From contig DASTMZ010000087.1 of NCBI GenBank assembly GCA_035713725.1, positions 1-64,000 of the forward strand: a stretch of DNA of 64,000 nt. The letters are read 5' to 3'. Source of the stretch: DASQPR01 sp035713725. GTDB taxonomy: Bacteria > Actinomycetota > Actinomycetes > Mycobacteriales > Micromonosporaceae. The notes beneath the pieces were generated by a model. That model searched no databases, was not told the origin of the DNA, and saw only the letters and a program-made list of their open reading frames with translations. Positions within the stretch are counted from its first letter, which is position 1. Each line of letters starts with the position of its first letter. Of the stretch, positions 53,445 through 62,117 are shown one piece after another. Both the position numbers and the translations under genes were made by a program.

Positions 53445-53608
53445 CGTGCGCCACGTCGAACGGGATCAGCCCGGGTATAGGTGAGTTCGCCGATGCTGCG
53501 GCGCCGCCCGAGCGCCATCGTTGTCTCATGACCGCAGCGCACGAGCGGCCCGCAGGCATGAAGGTGGTCGACGTCCGGGCGTTCGTGCTTCGGACCGGGA
53601 GGCCAACC

Positions 53609-54445
53609 ATGGCAACACGGGTACCTGAGCATCTTGGCCATTTCGTACGCGCAAACGGGATCGACATCCATTACGTCGAGGCCGGCGTCGGCGACCCGCT
53701 GATCCTGCTGGACAACGCCATGGTCTCCACGAATCCGATCTGGGCGCCGCTGCCCGTCGCGTACGCGTCCCAGGTGGCGACGCTGGCCAACCACTTCCGT
53801 GTGATCGCGCCCGACACGCGTGGATCGGGCCGGACCGTGCACCCGGGCGGCCCGATTCCCGCGACACTGCTCGCCGACGACGTCGCGGCGCTCATCGATG
53901 CGCTCGAGCTGGATCGTCCCTTCGTCTGCGGGTTCAGCGACGGCGCGGAGACGGCCACGCTGGTCGGCATCCGCCATCCCGCGGCGGTACGGGCGATCGT
54001 GAACCTCGGCGGATACGACCTGTTCAATCCCGACCCGCGAGCGCCGGCCATCGCCATGACGCGACAGATGCTGGGCGGAAGCCCCGACGCGACCTCGGCC
54101 GATCCCGAGTCGATGGCCAACCGGATCGAAGAGCTGCGGCCGATGTTCGAGCTCATGAGGCTGGATCACGACGGTGCACAAGGAGTGGGGCACTGGAAGA
54201 CGGTCATCGCTTGGACCTTCGACCGGATCACCCGACCGCACGGCTACACGTTCGCGGATCTCGCCGCGATCGCGGTGCCGACGCTCATCATGGTCGGCGA
54301 CCGCGATCCGTTCTGTACGGTCGAGGACGGCACGGCGGCGTACCGTGCGCTGCCGTCCGGCGAGCTTGCCGTGCTCCCCGGTACCGGGCACCTGATCACG
54401 CCTGCCGCGGTGCGGGCCACGATCGACTTCCTCGAGCGTTGCTGA
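53609..54445 (+). CDS. Alpha/beta hydrolase
   Basis: A 278-residue hydrolase. The nucleophile elbow is CGFSDGAET (Ser near 110), the acid is in VGDRDPFC, and the base is His in GTGHLI. The lid region is around RPMFELMRLD. GTG-like earlier starts exist, but ATG 53609 has GGGAGG 6 nt upstream. Esterase, epoxide hydrolase or lactonase activity is not decided. It may be regulated by the LuxR protein upstream. Confidence 0.88.
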   Translation: MATRVPEHLGHFVRANGIDIHYVEAGVGDPLILLDNAMVSTNPIWAPLPVAYASQVATLANHFRVIAPDTRGSGRTVHPGGPIPATLLADDVAALIDALELDRPFVCGFSDGAETATLVGIRHPAAVRAIVNLGGYDLFNPDPRAPAIAMTRQMLGGSPDATSADPESMANRIEELRPMFELMRLDHDGAQGVGHWKTVIAWTFDRITRPHGYTFADLAAIAVPTLIMVGDRDPFCTVEDGTAAYRALPSGELAVLPGTGHLITPAAVRATIDFLERC

Positions 54446-54476
54446 ACGGTGCCCACTGCCACGGCGGCACATTGAC

Positions 54477-55775
54477 TCACGAGGTTGCGTCGACGACGGC
54501 CGCAGTTGTTGCATCGACCGGTCGGCCGTCGCCCACCGCGATAGCGTCCAGTGCCGGCGAACCCTCACCAGCGGGCGAAGCCGCGCCGGCCGGCATCGGC
54601 GGTGACAGCACGCGCCTGCGCCACAGCACGCCACAGTTCACCAGCAGCGCGGCCGAAATGATCGCGAACATCGCCTTGTAGTCGACGACGGCGATGAGGC
54701 TTGCCCCGGCCGCCATCGACAGCGTCTGTGCCGACCCGATAACCATGTCGGCCGCGGCCGAGACCCTTCCCATGATCGGCCCAGGCGTACGCCGTTGCAT
54801 CACCGTGCTGTACGCGACGAAGCCGGCCGTGTTGGCGAGTCCAGCGAGCGGCATCGCGATGAACGCGAGCACTATCGACGGATAGATGATGAGTCCGATG
54901 CAGAGGCCGAACGATCCGATGGCGAGAGCGACGGTGGCGACCTCGCCGAGTCGCGTCATGATCGCCGGTGCCGCAAGTGCGCCGAAGATCGCACCGATGC
55001 CCTGGACGGTCAACAGCAAGCCGAGGAACGACGGCGGCTTGTGCAGCCCCTCGTCGATGTACGCAAACACGATCGTGTCCACCGCACCGAGCGCGAGCAG
55101 GCAGACGGCGATCGACACGGTGGTGTCCCGGATCGCGATCGTCGACCACATGTGCCGCAGACCGGCGCCAACTTCGCTCAACCAGTGCTGCTCGGACCGC
55201 TCGGGTCGCACCTCGGCCACCCGGATCGACGCGAGCGCAAGCGCGGCGACCACAAAGGACGCGATGTCGATCAGCGCGACAAGGTGGCCGCCGTAGGCGG
55301 CAAAGAGGCCGGCACCGGCCAGCGGACCGACGAGCCGCATGCCTTGGCGGATCGTGGAGAACATGCCATTAGCCGCGCCGAGCTGCTCGTCGGGTACGAG
55401 TTCCTTCAGCAACCCGGCGAACGCTCCGCTCATCACGCTGCCGGAGATGCCGTAGCAAACGGTGACGGCGAAGATGATCCACACGTCGTGTCGTGAGTTC
55501 ACGAAGAGCAGCGGCACGATGGCGGCCGCGGAGAGCAGGTTGGCCGCGACGAGGAACGGTCGGCGTCGGAACCGGTCGACGACCCAGCCGTAGAGCGGTG
55601 CGCCGAGCGCCGGTGCGGCGGCCGCGAGCAGAACGAGACCGGCGAGGCTGTTCGAGTTGGTCAGCGTCTTGACCCAGATGGCAAGCGCCAGGAACATCGC
55701 CCAGTCGCCGAACGTACTGGTGAGCTCGCCGCCGAGCAGCACGCGCATGCCTCGGATTCGCAGAACGTCACGCAT
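54477..55775 (-). CDS. MFS exporter (macrolide-efflux-like)
   Basis: A 432-residue exporter with 12 predicted helices, resembling the MefA/EntS type: LLGGELTSTFGDWAMFLAL at the start, and LYGWVVDRFRRRPFLVAANL as motif A. The C-terminus is a polar Ala/Pro-rich tail. ATG 55775 has GAGGAG 8 nt upstream. It overlaps the ArsR-type gene by 8 nt, so both are co-transcribed and the regulator probably controls it. Confidence 0.9.
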   Translation of the reverse strand: MRDVLRIRGMRVLLGGELTSTFGDWAMFLALAIWVKTLTNSNSLAGLVLLAAAAPALGAPLYGWVVDRFRRRPFLVAANLLSAAAIVPLLFVNSRHDVWIIFAVTVCYGISGSVMSGAFAGLLKELVPDEQLGAANGMFSTIRQGMRLVGPLAGAGLFAAYGGHLVALIDIASFVVAALALASIRVAEVRPERSEQHWLSEVGAGLRHMWSTIAIRDTTVSIAVCLLALGAVDTIVFAYIDEGLHKPPSFLGLLLTVQGIGAIFGALAAPAIMTRLGEVATVALAIGSFGLCIGLIIYPSIVLAFIAMPLAGLANTAGFVAYSTVMQRRTPGPIMGRVSAAADMVIGSAQTLSMAAGASLIAVVDYKAMFAIISAALLVNCGVLWRRRVLSPPMPAGAASPAGEGSPALDAIAVGDGRPVDATTAAVVDATS

Positions 55776-56511
55776 CTTGGTTCTCCTCGGGCTCGGGCTG
55801 GGTCGCGGTCTTGTCATGTACGTACGGTCGAGCCGGGATGCCCCAGCTCACGAACCGGATCAGGCGCGCACCCGGCGGTCGGCTGGCCGGATCGGCGAGC
55901 CGCTGCAGCCCGGGTTCAAGGAGTTCGAAGAAGTCCTCGCTCAACTTCCGCAACTCGTCGGCGGTCAACCAGCCGAGAGACTGCAACGAGAACGCGGAGC
56001 TCCGCCAATCGGCGGGTTCACTGGCACGCCACGCCCGTTGCGCGTGATAGGCCTGGTATTCGTGGTCATAGAGGATGTCCGATGCGGCATCGCTGGCCGC
56101 GGTGTATTCGGGGTCGCCCGTCGGGTTCTCCCAGTTGCGCACCGCCAACACCGCACGCCAGCGGCGTTCTCGACCGACGCCGCCCGGCGCCTCCTCGATG
56201 TATCCGTATTTGGCGAGTTGTCGAAGGTGCCAGGAGCAGTTCGCCGGACTTTCACCGAGCCGCTCGGCCAGTTCCGTCGCGGTGGCGGTGTCGGTGGCCG
56301 GATCGTTGATGACGAGCTCCTCCATCAGACGCAGCCGCAGCGGATGCGCGAGAGCACGCAGCTCGCCGACATCGGTGACCTGCCGCGGCTCGCTCCAGCT
56401 GTCCGTCACGGCGGCACGACGCGACGCGTCACTCGGCTGTCTCGCATGGTCACTCGACCGTCTCGGCCCGTCGCTCGGCGCGCTGTCCTTCGGGGTAGGT
56501 GCCTGTGACAT
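55768..56511 (-). CDS. ArsR-like winged-helix regulator
   Basis: A 247-residue regulator. The DNA-binding domain is ELRALAHPLRLRLMEELV and ATELAERLGESPANCSWHLRQLAKYGYIEEAP, near residues 48-115. The C-terminal half is helical and probably binds a ligand. It starts the operon with the MFS exporter. The palindromes upstream at 56525-56563 are likely operators. No metal-binding Cys cluster is seen, so it probably senses a drug. Confidence 0.88.
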   Translation of the reverse strand: MSQAPTPKDSAPSDGPRRSSDHARQPSDASRRAAVTDSWSEPRQVTDVGELRALAHPLRLRLMEELVINDPATDTATATELAERLGESPANCSWHLRQLAKYGYIEEAPGGVGRERRWRAVLAVRNWENPTGDPEYTAASDAASDILYDHEYQAYHAQRAWRASEPADWRSSAFSLQSLGWLTADELRKLSEDFFELLEPGLQRLADPASRPPGARLIRFVSWGIPARPYVHDKTATQPEPEENQDA

Positions 56512-56524
56512 GGTCGAAGCATAT

Positions 56525-56563
56525 CTTTCGAAAGGACTGTTTGGAAAGAGTCATTTAAATGAC
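56525..56563 (-). promoter_or_regulatory. Operator palindromes of the ArsR/MFS unit
   Basis: CTTTCGAAAG (56525-56534) and GTCATTTAAATGAC (56550-56563) are perfect palindromes 14 to 52 bp upstream of the regulator start. They are unusually AT-rich for this window, indicating a regulatory site. Confidence 0.65.
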
Positions 56564-56767
56564 ATCGATCGACGTCTTGCGCTGCGGAGAGGACCTCGTA
56601 AGCGGCCGACGCGGTTCGGGAGCGTCTCGGCGGCTAGCGACGGACGGATGACCCACCTCGGCCGTCCGGATGATTTGCGGTCAACCCGGTTGCACAGGGT
56701 CACCGAGCACGGAAAGGTGCAAGTTGCAAGTTGCGCACCTTGCAGTGGTGGCAGTGGAGCGTGCCCG

Positions 56768-56986
56768 ATGCCCTACCTGGTCGTTCGCACCGACGTCCGG
56801 CAGGTCTCCGAGGAGGCCGTGGACGCCGTCGACCACGCGCGCGACGAGCGAAGCGCGCCCGAACGCCGCCGTCAGACCGCGATCGCCGAGTCGCGCGACA
56901 CCGCACTCCACCTAGCCCGCGCGCTTGCTTCGTCCGGACCGGTGCGCTCCGGCCGGCAGCGCGTCAAGGTCATCCGGCTTACCTGA
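56768..56986 (+). CDS. Small hypothetical protein (72 aa)
   Basis: A 72-residue protein starting MPYLVVRTDVRQVSEEAVD, hydrophilic and basic. It overlaps the end of the NudC gene by 8 nt on the opposite strand. A GTGGAG lies upstream of the ATG. The opening beta strand and helix are plausible for a small soluble protein, but no family was recognised. Confidence 0.5.
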   Translation: MPYLVVRTDVRQVSEEAVDAVDHARDERSAPERRRQTAIAESRDTALHLARALASSGPVRSGRQRVKVIRLT

Positions 56987-58172
56987 ACAGCGCCGCACCA
57001 CTCTGCTCGGCCCAAGCGCGGACCAGCCGGAACGCGATCGACGAACCGCCCGGTAGGCCGGGCTCGACTTCCGGCGCGTCCGGGTCGGCCGCCGCGTTGA
57101 TCGCGGCTCGTACGGCGGCGCGTGAGAACCAGCCGGCGGCGGCGATCTCGGACGGATCGAGGCGCAGTGGCTCGTTCGGATCGGCGATCGCGTAGAAACC
57201 CAACATCAGCGAACTCGGGTACGGCCACGGCTGGCTCGCCACATACCGGATGTCCGCGACGCGTACGCCGACCTCTTCGAAGACCTCCCGTGCCACCGCG
57301 TCCTCGGCCGACTCCCCCGGCTCGACGAAGCCGGCCAGGCACGAGTATCGGCGGATCCGGCCGGCGCGCGGTGCCCACGCAGCGTTGCTGCCGAGCAGGC
57401 ATTGCCCGTCGTCGCCGGGTCGATCGTCGTGCACGAGCATGATGACCGCCGGATCGGTACGCGGCCAATGCTGCGCGCCGGTCTCGTCCACTCGGGTCCA
57501 GCCGGCGTCCGCCACGCTGGTCGGCGCTCCGGTGCGGGGCGAGAAGCCGTGCCGCCCATGCCAATTCGCCAGCGCGAGTCCGGTGGCCATGATCCCGGAG
57601 CTGGTCAGGTCCAACAGATGCCCGACCTCGCGAAGCGTCGCCGGGTTCGTACCCGCGATCTCAGGCAACTCGCCGAGCACCGCGAAATACGGCCTGTCCT
57701 CGGCGTCCACGCCGAGGAAGAGGCGCCCGTCCGGCCCTGGGTCAAGCTGCCGCGCGACGACGTCGTCGACGTCGAGCAGGATGAGCTCGGTGACACCGCG
57801 AGGCAACTCGGGCTGCGGTCGACCGAACACCGCCACCGGTCCACGGACCAGCGCCCGACCGGACACCAGATCGGCGACGTCGACGACGAGCACTCTCGCT
57901 CGCGACCACGCCTCGGCCAACCACTCCGGATCGGTACGTCGATGTGCCGACCGATCCAGATCGGCACGACGAGGCTGGCTGCCATGCGTCGGCTGGCTGT
58001 CAGGTGTCGGTTGGCTGGCGGAGTTCGGCTCGCTCGGCCCGCGCTGCGGACCGGCCGGCGCGGGACCGATCGCACCGGAGTCACGTGTCGCGGGATCGGT
58101 CGCGACCGACTCACTGACCGATGCGAGATCGCCGGACAATGCGGGATCGCTCGCGCGACGGGGCTCGGTCAC
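56979..58172 (-). CDS. nudC: NADH pyrophosphatase NudC-like Nudix hydrolase
   Basis: A 397-residue Nudix hydrolase that cleaves NADH/NAD-type substrates. The Nudix box is GFVEPGESAEDAVAREVFEE, and SQPWPYPSSLM is the NudC-specific motif. The four Cys of the usual zinc ribbon are absent (HGFSPRTGAPTSV). The first 60 residues are low-complexity Ser/Pro/Gln. GTG 58172 overlaps the M16 stop as GTGA. NAD-capped RNA decapping is also possible by analogy. Confidence 0.9.
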   Translation of the reverse strand: MTEPRRASDPALSGDLASVSESVATDPATRDSGAIGPAPAGPQRGPSEPNSASQPTPDSQPTHGSQPRRADLDRSAHRRTDPEWLAEAWSRARVLVVDVADLVSGRALVRGPVAVFGRPQPELPRGVTELILLDVDDVVARQLDPGPDGRLFLGVDAEDRPYFAVLGELPEIAGTNPATLREVGHLLDLTSSGIMATGLALANWHGRHGFSPRTGAPTSVADAGWTRVDETGAQHWPRTDPAVIMLVHDDRPGDDGQCLLGSNAAWAPRAGRIRRYSCLAGFVEPGESAEDAVAREVFEEVGVRVADIRYVASQPWPYPSSLMLGFYAIADPNEPLRLDPSEIAAAGWFSRAAVRAAINAAADPDAPEVEPGLPGGSSIAFRLVRAWAEQSGAALFR

Positions 58173-59527
58173 TCGGAACTGCCGCGGTCGACCGGTCCGA
58201 GCAGGCGCAGAGCCGACTCCACCCGGTCGGCATCGCCGAGCACAACAGTGGCGGCCCTGGCCGGTGCGAGATAGCGAGCGGCCACGTCGGCAACCTGTTC
58301 GCGGGTCGCCTTTGCCAGGCCGGCGGAGTATCCGATGAGGTAGTCCAACCGGAGGCCGTAGCCGGCGTACGTGCTGGCCAAACCCGCGAGGCCGGCCTGT
58401 GTGGACATGCCGAGCAGCAGCGAGCCGACTACGTACTGGCGGGCCTGCTCCAACTCGTCGGTCTTCGGTGGCGTGGTGGCCAGGCGGCCGAGCTCGTACC
58501 ACGTCTCGAGCAGCGCGGGCGCGGTCACGTCGGTGGCGACGTCGGCCGCCAACACGAGCGCCGAACCCGCGATCGAGTGCTCGACGGAGGAGTGCGGCCC
58601 GTACGTGTAGCCCTTGTCCTCGCGGATGTTCTCCGTCCACCGCGACGAGAAGTACCCACCGAAGATCAGGTTCGCGAGCTGCAGCGCCGGGAAGTCCTCG
58701 TGGGTGCGCCCGACCGCCGGCAGCGCAAGGCGCATCGACGACTGCACGGAGCCCGGTCGGTCGACGAGTTCGATCGGTCCCGGCTTGATGGCCGGTGTCG
58801 CCGGATAGGACGCGGGTTCGCCACCGCCGACCCAGCCACCGAGCGCCGCCTCGACGTCATCGATGGCGCGCTCGGCGTTGATGTCGCCGACCAGCACGAG
58901 GGTCGCGCCGGATGGCAGGATCCGCTCGCCGTGCAGCTTGCGCAGCTCGCCGGGTTTGACCGCGTGCACCGCCGCCACGGTCGGCGTCTGCACCGCGTAC
59001 GGGTGGCCGGGGTAGATGCGGCGCAGCAGCGCGGCGCGCGCCAAGTGACCGGGTTGGGTCCGCAGCACCTGGATCCGGTCGGCGATGCGCTCGCGTTCGG
59101 TGACCACCTCGGTCTTCGGGTAGGTCGCGCGTTGCAGCACATCACCCAGCACCTCGAGCAGTCGCGGCAGCCCGGCGGCCAGCGCGTTGCCGGACACGAG
59201 CAACCGGTCCGGATCAGTCGACGCGCCGAGCCCGCCGCCGACCGCCTGCAACTCGGCGGCGATCTGCACGGTGTCGCGAGTCGGCGTTCCCGAGAACAAC
59301 GTCTGGCTCAATACGTCGCCGCGCGCCAGGTGCGTCTTCGCGAACGGGATCCGTAGCCGTACCTCGACCAGTGGCACGGCGGGGCGGCGGATCGCGATCA
59401 CGGTGAGCCCGTTGGACAACGTACGTTCACTCGACCGCGGCAGCGTGAGCCGGCGGTTTGCCTCGAGATCCGGCAACTCGGTCAAGCTCACGCGGCGCGT
59501 CGACTTCGGTGCCACGGTTGTCGTCAT
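58169..59527 (-). CDS. M16 peptidase, non-catalytic subunit
   Basis: A 452-residue pitrilysin-fold protein. The HxxEH zinc motif is absent, while the substrate-binding pair R/Y is kept in FSSRWTENIREDKGYTYG. It therefore acts as the partner of the catalytic M16 protein encoded just upstream. Its ATG overlaps the stop of that gene (ATGA at 59524), and its stop overlaps the NudC start. Confidence 0.92.
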   Translation of the reverse strand: MTTTVAPKSTRRVSLTELPDLEANRRLTLPRSSERTLSNGLTVIAIRRPAVPLVEVRLRIPFAKTHLARGDVLSQTLFSGTPTRDTVQIAAELQAVGGGLGASTDPDRLLVSGNALAAGLPRLLEVLGDVLQRATYPKTEVVTERERIADRIQVLRTQPGHLARAALLRRIYPGHPYAVQTPTVAAVHAVKPGELRKLHGERILPSGATLVLVGDINAERAIDDVEAALGGWVGGGEPASYPATPAIKPGPIELVDRPGSVQSSMRLALPAVGRTHEDFPALQLANLIFGGYFSSRWTENIREDKGYTYGPHSSVEHSIAGSALVLAADVATDVTAPALLETWYELGRLATTPPKTDELEQARQYVVGSLLLGMSTQAGLAGLASTYAGYGLRLDYLIGYSAGLAKATREQVADVAARYLAPARAATVVLGDADRVESALRLLGPVDRGSSE

Positions 59528-60828
59528 CGCGACGCCACCTCCACCTCGATCGTCGCGCGACGTGCTCGCCGTAGCGTCGCCGCGGCGGCCACCACTTGGT
59601 CCGCGGTCACCTCACCAATCAGCTTCGGCAGGTCGTTCATCACGCTCGCGTCGCCGCGTTGCAGCTCGAGGACGGCCATCCGCAGCGCGCGACCGAGCAC
59701 CGCGTCGCACTCGCGCAGCAAGTGGGTCGCGATCCGCGACTGGATGCGTTGCAGTTCCCCGTCTTCGAGACCATCGGTGGCGAGCCGCTCGCACTCCTCG
59801 TCCACGACGCGCATCACTTTGTCGACGTCGCCGCCAGGCGGCAGGTGCGCCTGCAGCAGCAGTGCGGTCGGGTTGCGGACCTCGAACGGTTCGCCCATGA
59901 ACCCGATGTACCCGCCGACGCTGGTGGCCGACCGGTCCTGCTGGATCAGGCGGCGTACCAGGCGCGAGGCATCGCCGTCGGTGAGCACCTCGGCCAGCAC
60001 CACGTAAGGGAGATAACCCTCGAAGTCAGCGATCGGATCGGGCACCCGCCACGCGCTCGCGTACGCCGGCAGTGGCGCGTGGGGATCCGGGTACGCGTCG
60101 CGCCGCTCCGCCGCCAAGTCCGGCTCGTCGAAGTTGGGCCGCTTGGGCGCGGGACGCTTCGGTACGTCACCGAAGTGCGCCTCGATCAGCCGAGTGGCCT
60201 TCTCGACGTCGAAGTCGCCGGAGATCGACAGCGTTGCATTGCCGGCCGCGTAATACTTCCGGAAGAAGTCCTCCGCATCGGCGACGGTCGCGCTCTCCAG
60301 ATCCTCGAACGACCCGTAGCCGTCGTGCGCGTTCGGGTACGTGTCGAACATGACCGGCGGCAGCTTCAGCCACGGAAACCCGCCGTACGGCCGGTTCAGC
60401 ACGTTGACTCGGATCTCCTCCTTGACCACGTCGCACTGGTTGCGCAGGTTCTCCTCCGTGAGCCGAGGTCCGCGCATGCGGTCCGCTTCGAGGAACAGCG
60501 CACGCTCGAGCGCGTTGGCGGGCAGCGTCTCGAAGTAGTCCGTGTAGTCCAGATGCGTCGATCCGTTGAACGTGCCGCCGGAGCCCTGGACGTAGCGGAA
60601 GTGCGCGAGCTTCTCCAGGTTCTGCGAGCCTTGGAACATCAGGTGTTCGAAAAGATGTGCGAAGCCGGTGCGGCCCTCGGGCTCCGAGCGGATGCCGACG
60701 TCGTAGACCACCGCGACGCCGATCACCGGCGCGGACCGGTCCGGGTTTAGCACCACCCGCAGTCCGTTGGGCAGTTTCAGGCGCTCTACGGGATATTTCG
60801 TGGCGGGGATGCGTACGCGACCAGGCAC
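59524..60828 (-). CDS. M16 peptidase, catalytic subunit
   Basis: A 434-residue pitrilysin-type zinc peptidase. The inverted zinc motif HxxEH is visible as FAHLFEHLMFQGS, with the third ligand Glu in the following conserved EADRMRGPRL helix region. With its non-catalytic partner it forms a heterodimeric oligopeptidase. No signal peptide, so cytoplasmic. Part of the conserved order toward AdnB. Confidence 0.94.
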   Translation of the reverse strand: MPGRVRIPATKYPVERLKLPNGLRVVLNPDRSAPVIGVAVVYDVGIRSEPEGRTGFAHLFEHLMFQGSQNLEKLAHFRYVQGSGGTFNGSTHLDYTDYFETLPANALERALFLEADRMRGPRLTEENLRNQCDVVKEEIRVNVLNRPYGGFPWLKLPPVMFDTYPNAHDGYGSFEDLESATVADAEDFFRKYYAAGNATLSISGDFDVEKATRLIEAHFGDVPKRPAPKRPNFDEPDLAAERRDAYPDPHAPLPAYASAWRVPDPIADFEGYLPYVVLAEVLTDGDASRLVRRLIQQDRSATSVGGYIGFMGEPFEVRNPTALLLQAHLPPGGDVDKVMRVVDEECERLATDGLEDGELQRIQSRIATHLLRECDAVLGRALRMAVLELQRGDASVMNDLPKLIGEVTADQVVAAAATLRRARRATIEVEVASR

Positions 60829-60919
60829 GTGATCGACCCTAGCGCGCCGGCCGGCACCCGGCCGTCCGAGTCCCCCGTCCCGAACCCCTTGCCGCGCGAC
60901 CCCGCGTCGAGGCGGCGGG

Positions 60920-60966
60920 GCGGGTCGAGAGCTCAGCCGGCCCGGCGGCGGGTCGAAAGCTCAGCC
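60920..60966. repeat. 28-bp-period duplication at a stop codon
   Basis: GCGGGTCGARAGCTCAGCC occurs at 60920-60938 and 60948-60966. The second copy contains the stop codon of the gene on the minus strand. Confidence 0.75.
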
Positions 60967-62055
60967 CGCCGGCCGGATCGATGCCAGTAGCTCGTTGATC
61001 ACGTAGTCATACTTCGAGTTCGTGTCGGGGATCGAGACGTAGAGGATCGCTGCGCTCGGCTTGCCGACGTCGATGGTCGCCAGCATCACAAGCTCGCTCG
61101 TCGCCTTCAGCCCGGGCGCGTGGAAGTGCAGCCGGAACTCACTGACCCAGGCCGGCATGCCGCCGAGCGTCGTCTGCTCGTTGCGGATCGGGTCCATCGT
61201 GTTCGGCTGCGGATAGAACGCGGTGCGCGCGTCCGCGGCGACCTGCGTTCCGGTGCACCTGAGGTCGATGGCGAGCGCGTCGTTCGTGGTGACGGGTACG
61301 GACGCCGACAAGATCGTCGCGAGGTAGTCGCCCTCCGGATATTGCTCGGTCACGAAATACTGGCCGGTGCGGTAATTCACCGCGAGTTCGTCTCCCGCGT
61401 CCGACCAGTCCAGGTTCCAGCGCAGCCACGGCGCGCTAAACGCGGCGTACGAGATGCCGGACTGCGCATCCGTGGTCCGCGCGCCGCTCGGAGTGGGCGG
61501 CGCGGGCTGGAGACGCGGGCCACCGTTCGGCGGCGGCGGGCACAACCGTGCGAGCTGTGGCCGAGTGTCCGGGGGTGGCGGCGCGGCGGATTCGTGACGC
61601 AGTGGACCGTTGCCAGTCAGTGTCATGGCAAGAACCACGGTGATGCCGATCGCGAGCACCGCACCGGCCGCCCCAGCGAACATCCGCATCGTCCGCCGCC
61701 GCACCACCGTCGGGTCGATCGCCGGCTCGGGTTGCGGATCGAGGTCGATGACGATCGGGCCGGGTTCGGCGTGCTCGCGACCCGACGTCGCTCCGGACGA
61801 GGTGGCCGCCGTGACGCGCCCGGCGCGGAAGATGTCGCCGCCTTGCGGTCCAGTCTCGAAGCGCCCTGCGTCGTCGGAGCGAACCTCCTCGGCCTGAACG
61901 TCGTTGCCGGCACTGCGATCGTGTGCGCCACCGCGACGCCAGAACCAGCGGCGCGCCGCGATGGCGTCATCGGCTCGATCCGCCGGTCCGAACACGACCT
62001 CGGACCGCGACTCGTTCGCGCCGTCACGCGACCACGGCGACGATTCGTCTGCCAC
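60961..62055 (-). CDS. Hypothetical single-pass membrane protein
   Basis: A 364-residue protein. Residues 1-120 are cytoplasmic and Arg/Asp-rich, one membrane helix lies at about 127-147 (MFAGAAGAVLAIGITVVLAM), and a Pro-rich linker leads to an outside domain of about 190 residues. The outside domain has SAPWLRWNLDWSDAG and SEFRLHFHAPGLKATSELVML. The pattern is that of actinobacterial proteins of unknown function. It lies between AdnB and the M16 pair. Confidence 0.65.
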   Translation of the reverse strand: MADESSPWSRDGANESRSEVVFGPADRADDAIAARRWFWRRGGAHDRSAGNDVQAEEVRSDDAGRFETGPQGGDIFRAGRVTAATSSGATSGREHAEPGPIVIDLDPQPEPAIDPTVVRRRTMRMFAGAAGAVLAIGITVVLAMTLTGNGPLRHESAAPPPPDTRPQLARLCPPPPNGGPRLQPAPPTPSGARTTDAQSGISYAAFSAPWLRWNLDWSDAGDELAVNYRTGQYFVTEQYPEGDYLATILSASVPVTTNDALAIDLRCTGTQVAADARTAFYPQPNTMDPIRNEQTTLGGMPAWVSEFRLHFHAPGLKATSELVMLATIDVGKPSAAILYVSIPDTNSKYDYVINELLASIRPAG

Positions 62056-62117
62056 AAGGACAGAGGTTACCGCCCGCCGGCACCGACCATTGGTGACAAA
62101 CTGGTCGAGCCAACCCG

